NCBI GenBank assembly: GCA_934098435.1
Contig: CAKOOV010000011.1
Coordinates: forward strand, 1-39,595
Length of the DNA: 39,595 bases
From: an uncultured Bacilli bacterium
GTDB taxonomy: Bacteria; Bacillota_I; Bacilli_A; RF39; UBA660
Reading direction: 5' to 3'
The stretch's first letter is position 1. Every line of letters begins with the position of its first letter. The notes under the pieces were generated by a model, which made no database searches, was not told where the DNA came from, and was given only the letters and a program-made list of their open reading frames with translations. Positions 1 through 7,476 of the stretch are shown piece by piece. Position numbers and translations under genes: made by a program.

Positions 1-25
1 TTTTTGTTGTAATTTTATTATTCAT
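1..25 (-). CDS. Start of an unidentified gene cut by the left edge
   Basis: An ATG at 25 (minus strand) follows a good ribosome binding site, AGGAAGG, at about 34-40. Only eight codons (MNNKITTK) lie inside the window, so no function can be given. It lies 28 nt downstream of the truncated ASCH gene and may share its transcript. Confidence 0.55.
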
Positions 26-53
26 ATATTATCCTTCCTTTCTATTTTATATT

Positions 54-194
54 TTAGATACTACAAGAAAAATCAAAATAATCTCCTACTATTAATTGTT
101 TTCTTTTTTCATCATTTAATCTTAATTCTAATGTTTTTGTTCCATTTTTGATAGCTTTAAATGGCTCATTATTTAATTTCATTTCATATTTCAT
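54..194 (-). pseudogene. Truncated ASCH-domain protein, 46 codons
   Basis: This short frame has a strong AGGAGG ribosome binding site just upstream of the ATG at 194 and a promoter in front. Its protein starts MKYEMKLNNEPFKAIKNGTK and continues with ELRLNDEKRKQLIVGD. That is the usual N-terminal part of small stand-alone ASCH proteins, which have a PUA-like RNA-binding fold and normally exceed 100 residues. The frame stops at TAA after DYFDFSCSI, and the next gene's ribosome binding site follows within about 20 bases. The C-terminal half of the domain is therefore missing. It is probably a remnant, although the intact promoter and ribosome binding site leave room for a functional mini-protein. 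Confidence 0.6.
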
Positions 195-212
195 AATTGC
201 CTCCTACATATA

Positions 213-241
213 ATTTTAGCATATGTGGTTTATTTTGTCTA
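213..241 (-). promoter_or_regulatory. Promoter of the truncated ASCH gene
   Basis: The minus strand shows TAGACA (236-241), a 17-nt spacer and TAAAAT (213-218), about 20 nt before the ATG. It is a sigma-A-type match and sits just past the terminator of the collagen-like gene. Confidence 0.5.
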
Positions 242-269
242 TTTAAAAACATCTCATTTAGAGATGTTT
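239..269 (-). terminator. Terminator of the collagen-like gene
   Basis: A perfect 9-bp stem, AAACATCTC/GAGATGTTT, with a 5-nt loop is followed on the minus strand by TTAAAT. It begins two bases after the stop codon at 272. Confidence 0.7.
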
Positions 270-271
270 GG

Positions 272-1027
272 TTATGATAATCTTGTTATATTTAAATATG
301 CATTTGTTCCGGTAGATGGAGTAATATTAGCTACGACTGTTGATTCTATAGATAATCCTATTTCGTCGTTGGCACTTAGTGAATTTATTGTACTTCCAGA
401 AAAGTCTGTATTTGTTCCTTGAGTCACACTTTTTGTTATGGTACTGCTTCCTATAGTGTTATTATTTTGTTTAACTCCTACTGTAATATTACCATTGGCA
501 CTGGTACTTCCGGAAAAAAAGTATTCTATTAAATATACACCATTTTGGGTTATAGTTAATTTATTTTGTGTAGCTGTTGTTATATTCTCTACTGGTCCTG
601 CTTTTCCTAACGGAACTTCTTGTGATATATTGGCTTCTAAGGATATTGCAGTTGTTGTATCATTATATTTTCTTCCGTATGTACTTAGTGTTGGGCCTGT
701 TGGTCCTGCTGGACCTGCTATTCCTTGTTCGCCTTGTGGTCCTGGTGGACCCATTGGGCCTACTGCTCCTTGTGTTCCTTGAGGACCTGCTATTCCTTGA
801 GGCCCGGTTGCTCCTCTTGGAATATTAAAATTTAAAATAACGTTTTCTTTTGTTCCTGAATTTGTTACACTAGCATTTTCTGTTGGACTTGTTGTTGTGG
901 TAGTTCCCACTGTAATTGTAGCGGGTCCTTGAGGGCCTGTTGGCCCAATGATTATTGGGGTACAATTACATTTTTTTCCTTCTTCTAATATTTTCTTGAT
1001 TTTATCTTCACGGTAATTATTAATCAT
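272..1027 (-). CDS. Collagen-like BclA-type spore surface protein
   Basis: This 251-residue protein has a short Lys/Glu-rich N-terminus and CNCTPIIIGPTGPQGP at about 20-35. A 35-residue module ending in NVILNFNIPRG follows. Then come about 13 Gly-X-Y triplets (72-112) and a 130-residue C-terminal domain rich in Asn, Thr and Ser. The last part resembles the TNF-like jelly-roll trimerisation domain of BclA-type exosporium proteins. Such proteins form the hair-like nap on spores; that role here is inferred from the architecture. The ATG follows AAAGGAG. No signal peptide is visible, as expected for spore surface proteins made in the mother cell. The first 70 residues are shared with the protein at 22872-23753. 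A SigE/SigK-like -10 motif lies upstream. Confidence 0.8.
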   Translation of the reverse strand: MINNYREDKIKKILEEGKKCNCTPIIIGPTGPQGPATITVGTTTTTSPTENASVTNSGTKENVILNFNIPRGATGPQGIAGPQGTQGAVGPMGPPGPQGEQGIAGPAGPTGPTLSTYGRKYNDTTTAISLEANISQEVPLGKAGPVENITTATQNKLTITQNGVYLIEYFFSGSTSANGNITVGVKQNNNTIGSSTITKSVTQGTNTDFSGSTINSLSANDEIGLSIESTVVANITPSTGTNAYLNITRLS

Positions 1028-1045
1028 TTTAATCTCCTTTCAATT

Positions 1046-1054
1046 TATTTTATG
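1046..1054 (-). promoter_or_regulatory. Possible mother-cell sigma -10 element
   Basis: The minus strand reads CATAAAATA, matching the CATANNNTA -10 of SigK and close to the CATACAAT of SigE. A weak ATATT-like -35 (AAATATC) lies 15 nt upstream. No good sigma-A promoter is seen here. The call is tentative. Confidence 0.35.
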
Positions 1055-1089
1055 AAATTTAATTAAATTGATATTTGCTATTGTCTATA

Positions 1090-1123
1090 TAAAAAGGAAA
1101 AGATGTAACTATTAATTACATCT
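1090..1123 (-). terminator. Terminator after lepB
   Basis: A stem AGATGTAA/TTACATCT (1101-1123) with a 7-nt loop is followed by TTTCCTTTTT on the minus strand. It overlaps the lepB stop codon. Confidence 0.75.
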
Positions 1124-1634
1124 AATTATTTAGACTGCCCAACTTTGTTATTGGCCAAATTCTATATATTGCTTTTCCTAATATATCTTTTTCATCTACT
1201 AATCCTATTATTCTACTATCTTTAGATATTGGTCTATTATCTCCTAATACTAGGTATTTTCCATCTGGTATTGATGTACAATTACATATTTCTTCTAAGT
1301 TAAAGTCATTAGTTGTACGATATTCAAAATTTGTCTCTAATAATTTGTCATTTACATATAATTTGTTATTTTTATATGATATGTGTTCTCCTGGCATGCC
1401 GATAATTCTTTTTATTATTTCTTCATTGTCATTTTTTATAATAACAATATCAAATCTTTTTATTGTACTGCTATTATATCCTATTTTTCTTTCTAATAGT
1501 ATTTCTTTATTATGTAAGTTTGGTTTCATTGAATCTCCTGATACTATTATTGGAGTGATTATAAAACTTCTTATTAGAATAACTATAATTATAATTATTA
1601 TATATGGTAATATTTCTTTAATTATTTTATTCAT
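1122..1634 (-). CDS. lepB: Signal peptidase I
   Basis: This 170-residue type I signal peptidase removes signal peptides from exported proteins at the outer face of the membrane. One N-terminal membrane anchor (about 8-30) precedes box B, SGDSMKPNL, with nucleophile Ser35. The general base is Lys75 in KRIIGMPGE, and the GDNRPISKDSR box lies near the C-terminus. Length and order match the short Gram-positive SipS-like enzymes. The ATG follows AAAGGAGAA. It lies 37 nt downstream of rplS and is probably partly co-transcribed, with a hairpin between the two genes. Confidence 0.95.
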   Translation of the reverse strand: MNKIIKEILPYIIIIIIVILIRSFIITPIIVSGDSMKPNLHNKEILLERKIGYNSSTIKRFDIVIIKNDNEEIIKRIIGMPGEHISYKNNKLYVNDKLLETNFEYRTTNDFNLEEICNCTSIPDGKYLVLGDNRPISKDSRIIGLVDEKDILGKAIYRIWPITKLGSLNN

Positions 1635-1654
1635 ATATTCTCCTTTATAAATAA

Positions 1655-1677
1655 AGATAATAGCTAAGCTATTATCT
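1655..1677 (-). terminator. Hairpin between rplS and lepB
   Basis: A perfect 10-bp stem AGATAATAGC/GCTATTATCT with a 3-nt loop overlaps the rplS stop and is followed by TTTATTTAT on the minus strand. It is likely a partial terminator that lowers lepB expression relative to rplS. Confidence 0.6.
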
Positions 1678-2022
1678 TCTTTCTTTAATATTATATTTGC
1701 TCTTTCTGTCTCTTAAGAAATATAATTTAGCTCTTCTAACTTTACCTGGTTTAGTAACTTTGATATAGGCTACTTTATTAGAATGTACATGGAATGTTTT
1801 TTCTACACCAATACCAGAATATTCTCCTCTTACAGTAAAAGTTTCAGATACTCCTTTACCTTTTCTTGCAATTACAGTTCCTTTAAAATCTTGGACTCTT
1901 TCTTTTGATTTACCATTCTTTGTTTCAGTAATAATACATCCTACTGTTACTGAGTCTCCTACTCTAAATTCTGGTAAATCTTTCTTCATTTGACTCATTG
2001 TAATTTTATCAATAATGTCCAT
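1672..2022 (-). CDS. rplS: 50S ribosomal protein L19
   Basis: This 116-residue protein reads MDIIDKITMSQMKKDLPEFR and then RVGDSVTV, the L19 start, and contains FKGTVIARKGKGVSETFTVR and the basic tail KLYFLRDRKSKYNIKERR. L19 sits at the 30S-50S interface. I chose the ATG at 2022 because L19 proteins begin there and AAAGGAAG precedes it. An in-frame upstream start at 2058 would add 12 residues taken from the leader hairpin. A strong promoter and a structured leader lie upstream. Confidence 0.96.
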   Translation of the reverse strand: MDIIDKITMSQMKKDLPEFRVGDSVTVGCIITETKNGKSKERVQDFKGTVIARKGKGVSETFTVRGEYSGIGVEKTFHVHSNKVAYIKVTKPGKVRRAKLYFLRDRKSKYNIKERR

Positions 2023-2044
2023 CGTAATATACACTTCCTTTCTT

Positions 2045-2091
2045 TTATTTGTAATCACTACTTTGTTAAATAGGCGGATTACTGCTCAACG
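2045..2091 (-). ncRNA. Candidate L19 leader (autoregulatory 5' UTR)
   Basis: The predicted transcript starts near 2090 with GTTGAGCAGTAATCCGCC. A perfect GTAATC/GATTAC stem (2077-2082 with 2051-2056) encloses a loop that includes AACAAAGTAGT. Its position directly between promoter and rplS ribosome binding site fits the Firmicutes L19 leader family, in which L19 is thought to repress its own mRNA. I did not have a covariance model, so the family assignment is an inference. Confidence 0.5.
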
Positions 2092-2097
2092 AATATA

Positions 2098-2126
2098 ATT
2101 TTACCATATATTATATTAAATTTCAA
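2098..2126 (-). promoter_or_regulatory. rplS promoter
   Basis: TTGAAA (2121-2126), a 17-nt spacer and TAAAAT (2098-2103) on the minus strand. The start point would fall right at the beginning of the structured leader. Confidence 0.7.
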
Positions 2127-2170
2127 CTGTTTTTTGTTAATTTATCTTTGTTTGTATCATAGTATTTATT

Positions 2171-2788
2171 ATGAAATATATTATACATAGAGGTGTTACT
2201 ACTAATTATATTAAAGAAAACTCATATTTGGCTATTAAAAAGGCTTTATTAGATAGGTATTCTGATGGTGTTGAATTTGATATTAGACTTACTAAAGATA
2301 ATATAATAGTGTTATCGCACGATTCTATTAATATTGAGAATAGTAATTATAGTGATGTTATTAAGAAAAAATATTTGAGTACTTTAGATATTATTCTTGA
2401 TATTAATACTAATAAAATACTACTTATTGATATTAAGGTTAGAAATAATTATAAGAGATTTGCTAAAGAAATTGTTAAATATTTAAAGAATACTAAAAAC
2501 AAAAATATATATTTAGCTTCTTTTAATAAAAGGATTATTAGGTATTTAAAGAAAAAAACTAATTATAAACTTGGTTATATTACTTTTAAAAATACTAAAA
2601 ATAAGAATTGTTTTGAAGTGATTAATTTTATTACTTTGTATAAGAATAATATTAATAAATATCCTAATAAGGAAATCTTTTTATGGACTATTCATAATAA
2701 AAGAGAAGAAAAATTAGTATTAGATAAATTTTCTAATGCTAATTATTATATTATTAAGAATAGTTATGATTCTTTTATTTCTACGTAG
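2171..2788 (+). CDS. Glycerophosphodiester phosphodiesterase family protein
   Basis: This 205-residue single-domain GDPD protein starts MKYIIHRGV, the HRG metal-site motif, followed by ENS, EFDIRLTKD and LSHD. IDIK and ASFN follow at the expected spacing of a TIM-barrel GDPD. The family cleaves glycerophosphodiesters to glycerol 3-phosphate and an alcohol. No signal peptide is seen, so it is probably cytoplasmic. It is at the short end of the family. The ATG has no recognisable ribosome binding site. Its 3' end overlaps the convergent divIB gene by 25 nt. Confidence 0.88.
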   Translation: MKYIIHRGVTTNYIKENSYLAIKKALLDRYSDGVEFDIRLTKDNIIVLSHDSINIENSNYSDVIKKKYLSTLDIILDINTNKILLIDIKVRNNYKRFAKEIVKYLKNTKNKNIYLASFNKRIIRYLKKKTNYKLGYITFKNTKNKNCFEVINFITLYKNNINKYPNKEIFLWTIHNKREEKLVLDKFSNANYYIIKNSYDSFIST

Positions 2789-3456
2789 TCTCCTGAATCT
2801 AGATATATTATTCCTTTTTTATTATCCATGCTAGAATATATTTCATTGTATTTATTTATTTTAGTAATTTTACTTAATGTTATATATACTTCATTTCCAT
2901 CATTCATTTTTAATAGAAACCTTTCGGTATCAACATCATTTGGAACATAACTTATTTCAGATATTTTTAGTAATATATTATTGTCTACTTTAGAGAATTT
3001 ACTAGTAAATTTATCTTTTATTGTATCTATATTATTTGTTATTAATGGTGCACTATTTATATTATATGTGTTATCTATAAGAGTTGAATCTTCTAGTAAT
3101 AGTTTATCATTATATGTTCCTATTATTTTCTTTTCAGTTATATATATATATATTTTATTTATTAATTTCTTTTTTATTTTTACTTCTTTAATATAATTAT
3201 TTTTTAATAGTTTCTTTTTTATTGAACTACTATCAGTGGTTAGAAATGGTGGATAATTTGTTATACCTGCTTCTTCTATTATTTCTTTATCACTTATTAT
3301 ATTATTACCTACTATATATATATTCTTTATTGGTAAATCTTTTATATATAGAAATAGTAATACTAGTGATATTAATATTACTAAACATATGATTATTCTT
3401 TTTATTTTTAGTTTTCTTTTTTTTCTTTTTACTCTTATTTTCTTTTTTTCGGGCAT
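2764..3456 (-). CDS. divIB: Cell division protein FtsQ/DivIB
   Basis: This 230-residue bitopic protein has a very basic N-terminal cytoplasmic tail (1-20), one membrane segment (about 20-38) and a POTRA domain beginning DLPIKNIYIVGNNIISDKEI at 40. A beta domain follows. DivIB/FtsQ bridges early and late divisome proteins outside the membrane. The gene is the last of murG-murB-divIB, the same order as in Bacillus. The ATG follows AAGGTGAT and lies 4 nt after the murB stop. The 3' end overlaps the GDPD gene tail to tail. Confidence 0.9.
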   Translation of the reverse strand: MPEKKKIRVKRKKRKLKIKRIIICLVILISLVLLFLYIKDLPIKNIYIVGNNIISDKEIIEEAGITNYPPFLTTDSSSIKKKLLKNNYIKEVKIKKKLINKIYIYITEKKIIGTYNDKLLLEDSTLIDNTYNINSAPLITNNIDTIKDKFTSKFSKVDNNILLKISEISYVPNDVDTERFLLKMNDGNEVYITLSKITKINKYNEIYSSMDNKKGIIYLDSGDYVEIKES

Positions 3457-3460
3457 GTTA

Positions 3461-4342
3461 TCACCTTACTATTTCTTGTTCTAGTATTAATTCAATATTA
3501 TATTTTTCTTTTACTTTTTTCTTTATATATTCTATTAATGATATAATATCATCATATGTAGCGTTTGATGTATTTACTATAAAATTGGCATGTTTTTCAC
3601 TTACTTGGGCTCCTCCAATGGTATATCCTTTTAAGTCTAAATCTTCGATTAATTTTCCTGCTGATAAGCCTTCAGGATTTCTAAATACTGATCCTGCTGA
3701 TGGCATATTTACTGGTTGTGATGATATTCTTCTATCTCTTCTATCTAACATACGATGTTTTATTATTTCTTTATCTTCATGCTCTAGTGATAGGGTTACT
3801 TCAACACAAATAAAGTCTTTATTTCTTTTTAAGAAGGAATCTCTATAGGTATATTCTAATTCGCTATTTTTCATAGTTTTTATTTCTAAATTAGGAGTTA
3901 ATACTTTTATTTCTTTTACTATAGAAGCCATGTCTTCTTTGTATGCTCCGGCATTCATAGCGGTACTTGCTCCTAGTAAACCTGGTATTCCTCCAGCAAA
4001 GGCTAAACCGTTTAAGCCTTTTTCCATGCAAATGTTTGCTAATTTTATTAAACTTACTCCTGCTCCTGCTATAACTATATTATCTTTTATTTCAATATTA
4101 TTTATGCGATCTAACTTTATTACTACATCGAAATTAGGTCTGGCTAATATTACATTAGAACCATTGCCTAGGATTAAATAATGAATATTGTTTTCTTTTA
4201 AATATTTTAATAGTTCTTGTAGTTCTTGTATGCTTTTAGGATAGACTAAATAATCACAACTAACATCTATTTTATAGGTATTATACTTTTTTAGTGATAC
4301 ATTTTTATAGTATTCATATTTATTAATAAAACTTTCTATCAT
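3461..4342 (-). CDS. murB: UDP-N-acetylenolpyruvoylglucosamine reductase
   Basis: This 293-residue FAD enzyme makes UDP-MurNAc, the second committed step of peptidoglycan synthesis. Visible motifs are LGNGSNVILA and the FAD-site segment GIPGLLGASTAMNAGAYKED. YRDSFLK, PSAGSVFRNPEG with the proton-donor Ser, and GAQVSEKHANFIVN follow. Length and motifs match the short type II MurB of Firmicutes. Its start lies inside the end of murG (20-nt overlap), which implies translational coupling. Confidence 0.97.
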   Translation of the reverse strand: MIESFINKYEYYKNVSLKKYNTYKIDVSCDYLVYPKSIQELQELLKYLKENNIHYLILGNGSNVILARPNFDVVIKLDRINNIEIKDNIVIAGAGVSLIKLANICMEKGLNGLAFAGGIPGLLGASTAMNAGAYKEDMASIVKEIKVLTPNLEIKTMKNSELEYTYRDSFLKRNKDFICVEVTLSLEHEDKEIIKHRMLDRRDRRISSQPVNMPSAGSVFRNPEGLSAGKLIEDLDLKGYTIGGAQVSEKHANFIVNTSNATYDDIISLIEYIKKKVKEKYNIELILEQEIVR

Positions 4343-5417
4343 TCATTATCAATTCCTTTAATATATTATATATTCTAGTACTACTATCTTTTATACCTAG
4401 TTTACTAAGATTTTTCTTCATCTCTTCTAATTTATTTTCATCATTTAATGTCTTGTCAATTAATTCAATTAATGATTTTCCATCTAAATCTTTTTCTTCT
4501 AATATAATACCGGCTTTATGTTCTACTAAGTCCATGGCATTTTTGTATTGATGATTATTTGCTACATATGGGCTTGGTATGAATATAGCTGGTACTTCTA
4601 AGGCTGTTATTTCACTCATTGTAGAAGCTCCTGCTCTAGTAACCATTAAATCGGTTATTTTCATTACTTTTGGCATTTCATAGATAAATGGTAATACTTT
4701 TACGTTTTTTGGCACTCTTTTATCTTTTACTTTTTCGTAGTAACTATTACCAGTAACTATTATTACTGAATAATTTTTATTTCTAAAATTATCTATAAAA
4801 CTAAATATTTTGTCATTAACACTTCTACTACCTAATGAACCCATAACTATAAGAACTAATTTCTTATCTTCATCTATTTCTAATTCTTTTTTTGTTGTTT
4901 TTTTAATACTAAGGGCCTTCTCACTACATGGATTACCAGTTAATACTGCTTTTCCTTTAGGAAAATCATTTATAGTACTTTCAAATGATACACCTACTTT
5001 ATCAGTATATTTAGATAAGAATTTGTTAGCAAGACCTACAACACTATTTTGTTCATGAATAAATGTTCTCTTACCTAACTTTTTAGCGGCATATATAACT
5101 GGAGCAGTAACATAACCACCACAGCCTATAACGACATCAGGATTAAAATCTTTTATTATTACTTTAGCTTTTTTTATTGCTCCAAAAAAGTTAGTAATGG
5201 TTTTAATATTATCTAAAGATAATTTTCTTTTAAGTCCAGTTACTTCTAATCCTTCGTATCTATAACCCATACTAGGTATTAGATCTTTTTCCATTCTATC
5301 GGTTGTACCAATATATAAAAATTCACTATCTGGTTCTTCTTCTTTTATTTTATTTATAATAGCAAGAGCTGGATATATATGTCCTCCTGTGCCTCCTGCT
5401 GAAATTATTACTCTCAT
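4323..5417 (-). CDS. murG: Lipid II synthase MurG
   Basis: This 364-residue glycosyltransferase (GT28) adds GlcNAc to lipid I on the cytoplasmic face of the membrane. The N-terminal ISAGGTGGHIYPALAI loop, CGGYVTAPVIYAA, FIHEQNSVVG, RAGASTMSEI and PSPYVANNHQYKNA are all present. The ATG at 5417 follows GGAGAGTGAT. It is the first gene of the murG-murB-divIB operon. Only about 105 bases separate it from the upstream surface-protein gene, including that gene's terminator. Confidence 0.97.
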   Translation of the reverse strand: MRVIISAGGTGGHIYPALAIINKIKEEEPDSEFLYIGTTDRMEKDLIPSMGYRYEGLEVTGLKRKLSLDNIKTITNFFGAIKKAKVIIKDFNPDVVIGCGGYVTAPVIYAAKKLGKRTFIHEQNSVVGLANKFLSKYTDKVGVSFESTINDFPKGKAVLTGNPCSEKALSIKKTTKKELEIDEDKKLVLIVMGSLGSRSVNDKIFSFIDNFRNKNYSVIIVTGNSYYEKVKDKRVPKNVKVLPFIYEMPKVMKITDLMVTRAGASTMSEITALEVPAIFIPSPYVANNHQYKNAMDLVEHKAGIILEEKDLDGKSLIELIDKTLNDENKLEEMKKNLSKLGIKDSSTRIYNILKELIMNDRKFY

Positions 5418-5454
5418 GAAATCACTCTCCTATATAATTTTATCATAAATAAAG

Positions 5455-5492
5455 AAAAAAAGATATATTCCTATTAAAATATATACTTTTTT
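5455..5492 (-). terminator. Terminator after the surface-protein gene
   Basis: An A/T-rich stem pairs about 5455-5469 with 5479-5492 (one bulge) and gives CTTTTTT at its 3' side on the minus strand. It separates the surface-protein gene from murG. Confidence 0.5.
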
Positions 5493-5523
5493 ACACTTTT
5501 TATGTATTTATCTATTAATACTA

Positions 5524-6987
5524 TTATGCTTTTAATTGGTATGGATTATTTTGTGAACCATCCCCTGCCACTATATCTTGATCAGCACTCAGATAAAGAA
5601 CTGGAGCGACACCATTCACGCTATAGACGCCATTTCCGAAATCGTTACGAACACGACCCGACGAATTCACACTGAAAGCACGGCGGGCATTGCCTGAGTT
5701 AGAGGTTAATAACCATCCGTAGTCACTAGCAGAATTAGTAATAATAGGATACATCCAATCATTATTTTTACATGTATCATCATCATAGTTATGCAGTTCT
5801 TTGGAACATTTACTTAAATCAGTGGCATATCCATAATCAGATGGATATGCTAGAGCAACTTTTCCTGTCCATGTTGTACTTCTTCCAGAATATACTGTTG
5901 TTTCCCTTTCTTTTTCATACATTACATTAGAATATATATCAGATGTATCCCATCCCCCAAGATTCCATGTTGTTTCTACCATCATATTTCTTGTGATATC
6001 ATTTTTTATACCAGTACTAGTAAAATCGCATGAAGTAGTAGCATTACTTTTACCTGAATAACATGTTCCACTTGAGGCATTCCAATATAAACTTTGACCT
6101 TTACCATTATCATTATTATCAGTTGTATAATAAGTACTAGGATTTAATAATTTCATTAATCTGGCTGTTGTCCAATCATTCTTACCATAAGCAGTTTCTG
6201 CCCCAGTAGATGTATTTTTGTTATCCCAAGAATATAAGCCTATTGTTTCATTCCTCATTAATTTTACTTTACCATCGAATACTCCTATAATACGCCATAG
6301 TTCACAGTTAGTGCTAGGATATGATTCACAATTAAAATATACATAGTTATTGGGCGAAGCTCCATAATATCTTATATTACCACCATCTAATGACGATGTT
6401 GTTCCTCCTAATCTATCATTCATTAATGATTCGGATGTAGCATAATTATAAGTAATACTATTATTAGTTACTGTAGATTTACTTGCGCTGGTATATAGTT
6501 CAGTTATATATTTAGCAAAATTTGCAAAATCAACTGATTTTGTATAAGTCTTTGTTACTAAAGTAGAGCCTGATGGTACTATTAAGTCTCCTCCATTTTC
6601 ATAGCCCATGATAGTGGTTATTTCTACTGTAGTATTAGAGGATGTTTTGTTTTTTAGGTGTAGTTTTATATATTTATTATTATTAGCTCCGATGGTTCCT
6701 GTTACTTTGTCTTTACTATCACTATATACTTTTACTTCTATATTGGAATTATTATAGGCTACACCATATGATACTGTACCATTATTGGTATTATTTATTT
6801 TGTATATTACTGTTTTTTCTTCATTAGCTTCTAAGGATACTATATTGCTATCTGTTAGATTTATTGTATAGTAGTCACCGTTATTAGTAGTTTTAGTAGT
6901 TAATGCATAGGTATTATATAGTAGATATATGCCTATTAATACTATTAATGATATTATTATAATTAAGATTTTATTCTTTTTATTCAT
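5524..6987 (-). CDS. Membrane-anchored surface protein with DGR-target-like C-terminal domain
   Basis: A short basic start (MNKKNK) precedes one hydrophobic segment (about 5-27) that serves as signal anchor. An Asn/Thr-rich region to about 140 follows, then a roughly 300-residue extracellular domain with several paired cysteines. I chose the ATG at 6987, 6 nt after AGGTG, rather than the in-frame GTG nine bases upstream. The last 65 residues run from YGWLLTSNSGNARRAF to GVAPVLYLS. This resembles the WxLxS...GxV...GVRPxLxL pattern of lectin-like (DUF6273/FGE-like) domains in gut Firmicutes. The coding DNA of that stretch (about 5575-5735) is GC-rich with CGC, CGT, TCG, GTC and CTG codons, unlike the rest of the gene. 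No partner gene is adjacent. The function is unknown; surface ligand binding is an inference. Confidence 0.75.
   Translation of the reverse strand: MNKKNKILIIIISLIVLIGIYLLYNTYALTTKTTNNGDYYTINLTDSNIVSLEANEEKTVIYKINNTNNGTVSYGVAYNNSNIEVKVYSDSKDKVTGTIGANNNKYIKLHLKNKTSSNTTVEITTIMGYENGGDLIVPSGSTLVTKTYTKSVDFANFAKYITELYTSASKSTVTNNSITYNYATSESLMNDRLGGTTSSLDGGNIRYYGASPNNYVYFNCESYPSTNCELWRIIGVFDGKVKLMRNETIGLYSWDNKNTSTGAETAYGKNDWTTARLMKLLNPSTYYTTDNNDNGKGQSLYWNASSGTCYSGKSNATTSCDFTSTGIKNDITRNMMVETTWNLGGWDTSDIYSNVMYEKERETTVYSGRSTTWTGKVALAYPSDYGYATDLSKCSKELHNYDDDTCKNNDWMYPIITNSASDYGWLLTSNSGNARRAFSVNSSGRVRNDFGNGVYSVNGVAPVLYLSADQDIVAGDGSQNNPYQLKA
5575..5735 (-). other. GC-rich, codon-atypical segment resembling a DGR variable region
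   Basis: I counted 53 G/C in the 100 bases 5601-5700, against roughly a quarter to a third in the flanking sequence. The encoded segment is the C-terminal lectin-like motif. It uses codons (GCC CGC CGT, TCG TCG GGT CGT, GGC GTC) that are almost absent elsewhere in this window. A variable region rewritten from an adenine-rich template would look like this. No template repeat or reverse transcriptase is in the window. Confidence 0.5.
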
Positions 6988-7054
6988 ATCTATCACCTAT
7001 TTTTACTCTAATATCAAGATATCATATTTTATATTTTTTTTCAATAGTTTATAT

Positions 7055-7080
7055 AAAAAATAAGACCTATTTATAGGTCT
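7055..7080 (-). terminator. Terminator after the 108-residue protein gene
   Basis: A perfect stem AGACCTA/TAGGTCT (7063-7080) with a 4-nt loop is followed by TATTTTTT on the minus strand. It overlaps the stop codon. Confidence 0.75.
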
Positions 7081-7405
7081 ATCTAGATATGTATATATCT
7101 CTTATAGTGTTTATAGGGATATATTCGTTATCCATAGTAATTAGATTTGTTTTTGTTTTTCCTACTATACGTTTATTTAATTTATCTTTATCTGTGACTA
7201 TTGTTACATCTATCTTATATATATAGTTTGGGGAGTTAAAGATATTATATATTTTTTGTTCTACTGTATAGTTATTTTTGTTATTTATAAAGATATTGTT
7301 ATTAGATATTTTTCTATCATTATTATACATGGTAGAATACATTTTTTCGTTATTATTTATATCTTTATCTATTGTATTATGATACATCTTTGGTAGTTCT
7401 TTCAA
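7079..7405 (-). CDS. Hypothetical protein, 108 residues
   Basis: I do not recognise this protein. It begins MKELPKMYHNTIDKDINNN and has an Asn/Lys-rich middle. It ends with a compact segment, YKIDVTIVTDKDKLNKRIVG then KTKTNLITMDNEYIPINTIR, that looks like a small beta-sheet domain. There is no signal peptide or membrane segment. The start is a TTG at 7405, fixed by GAGGTG seven bases upstream. It is transcribed divergently from rodA and has its own terminator. A spore or cell-wall link is possible from the setting only. Confidence 0.65.
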   Translation of the reverse strand: MKELPKMYHNTIDKDINNNEKMYSTMYNNDRKISNNNIFINNKNNYTVEQKIYNIFNSPNYIYKIDVTIVTDKDKLNKRIVGKTKTNLITMDNEYIPINTIRDIYISR

Positions 7406-7476
7406 CTATTATCACCTCTAATAAATTATATGAAAATGGTTATATATATATTTATTATTTTTATATTTTGTGGTAT

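Noticed and set aside
438..828. Plus-strand open frames rich in Pro, Leu and Val opposite the first collagen-like gene
   Set aside because: They are antisense shadows of the Gly-X-Y and Thr-rich coding sequence, with no ribosome binding site and no family similarity.
5524..6987. A DGR template repeat or reverse transcriptase close to the GC-rich segment
   Set aside because: No frame in the window has reverse transcriptase motifs such as YxDD in context, and no second GC-rich near-copy is visible. The DGR idea rests on the target end alone.
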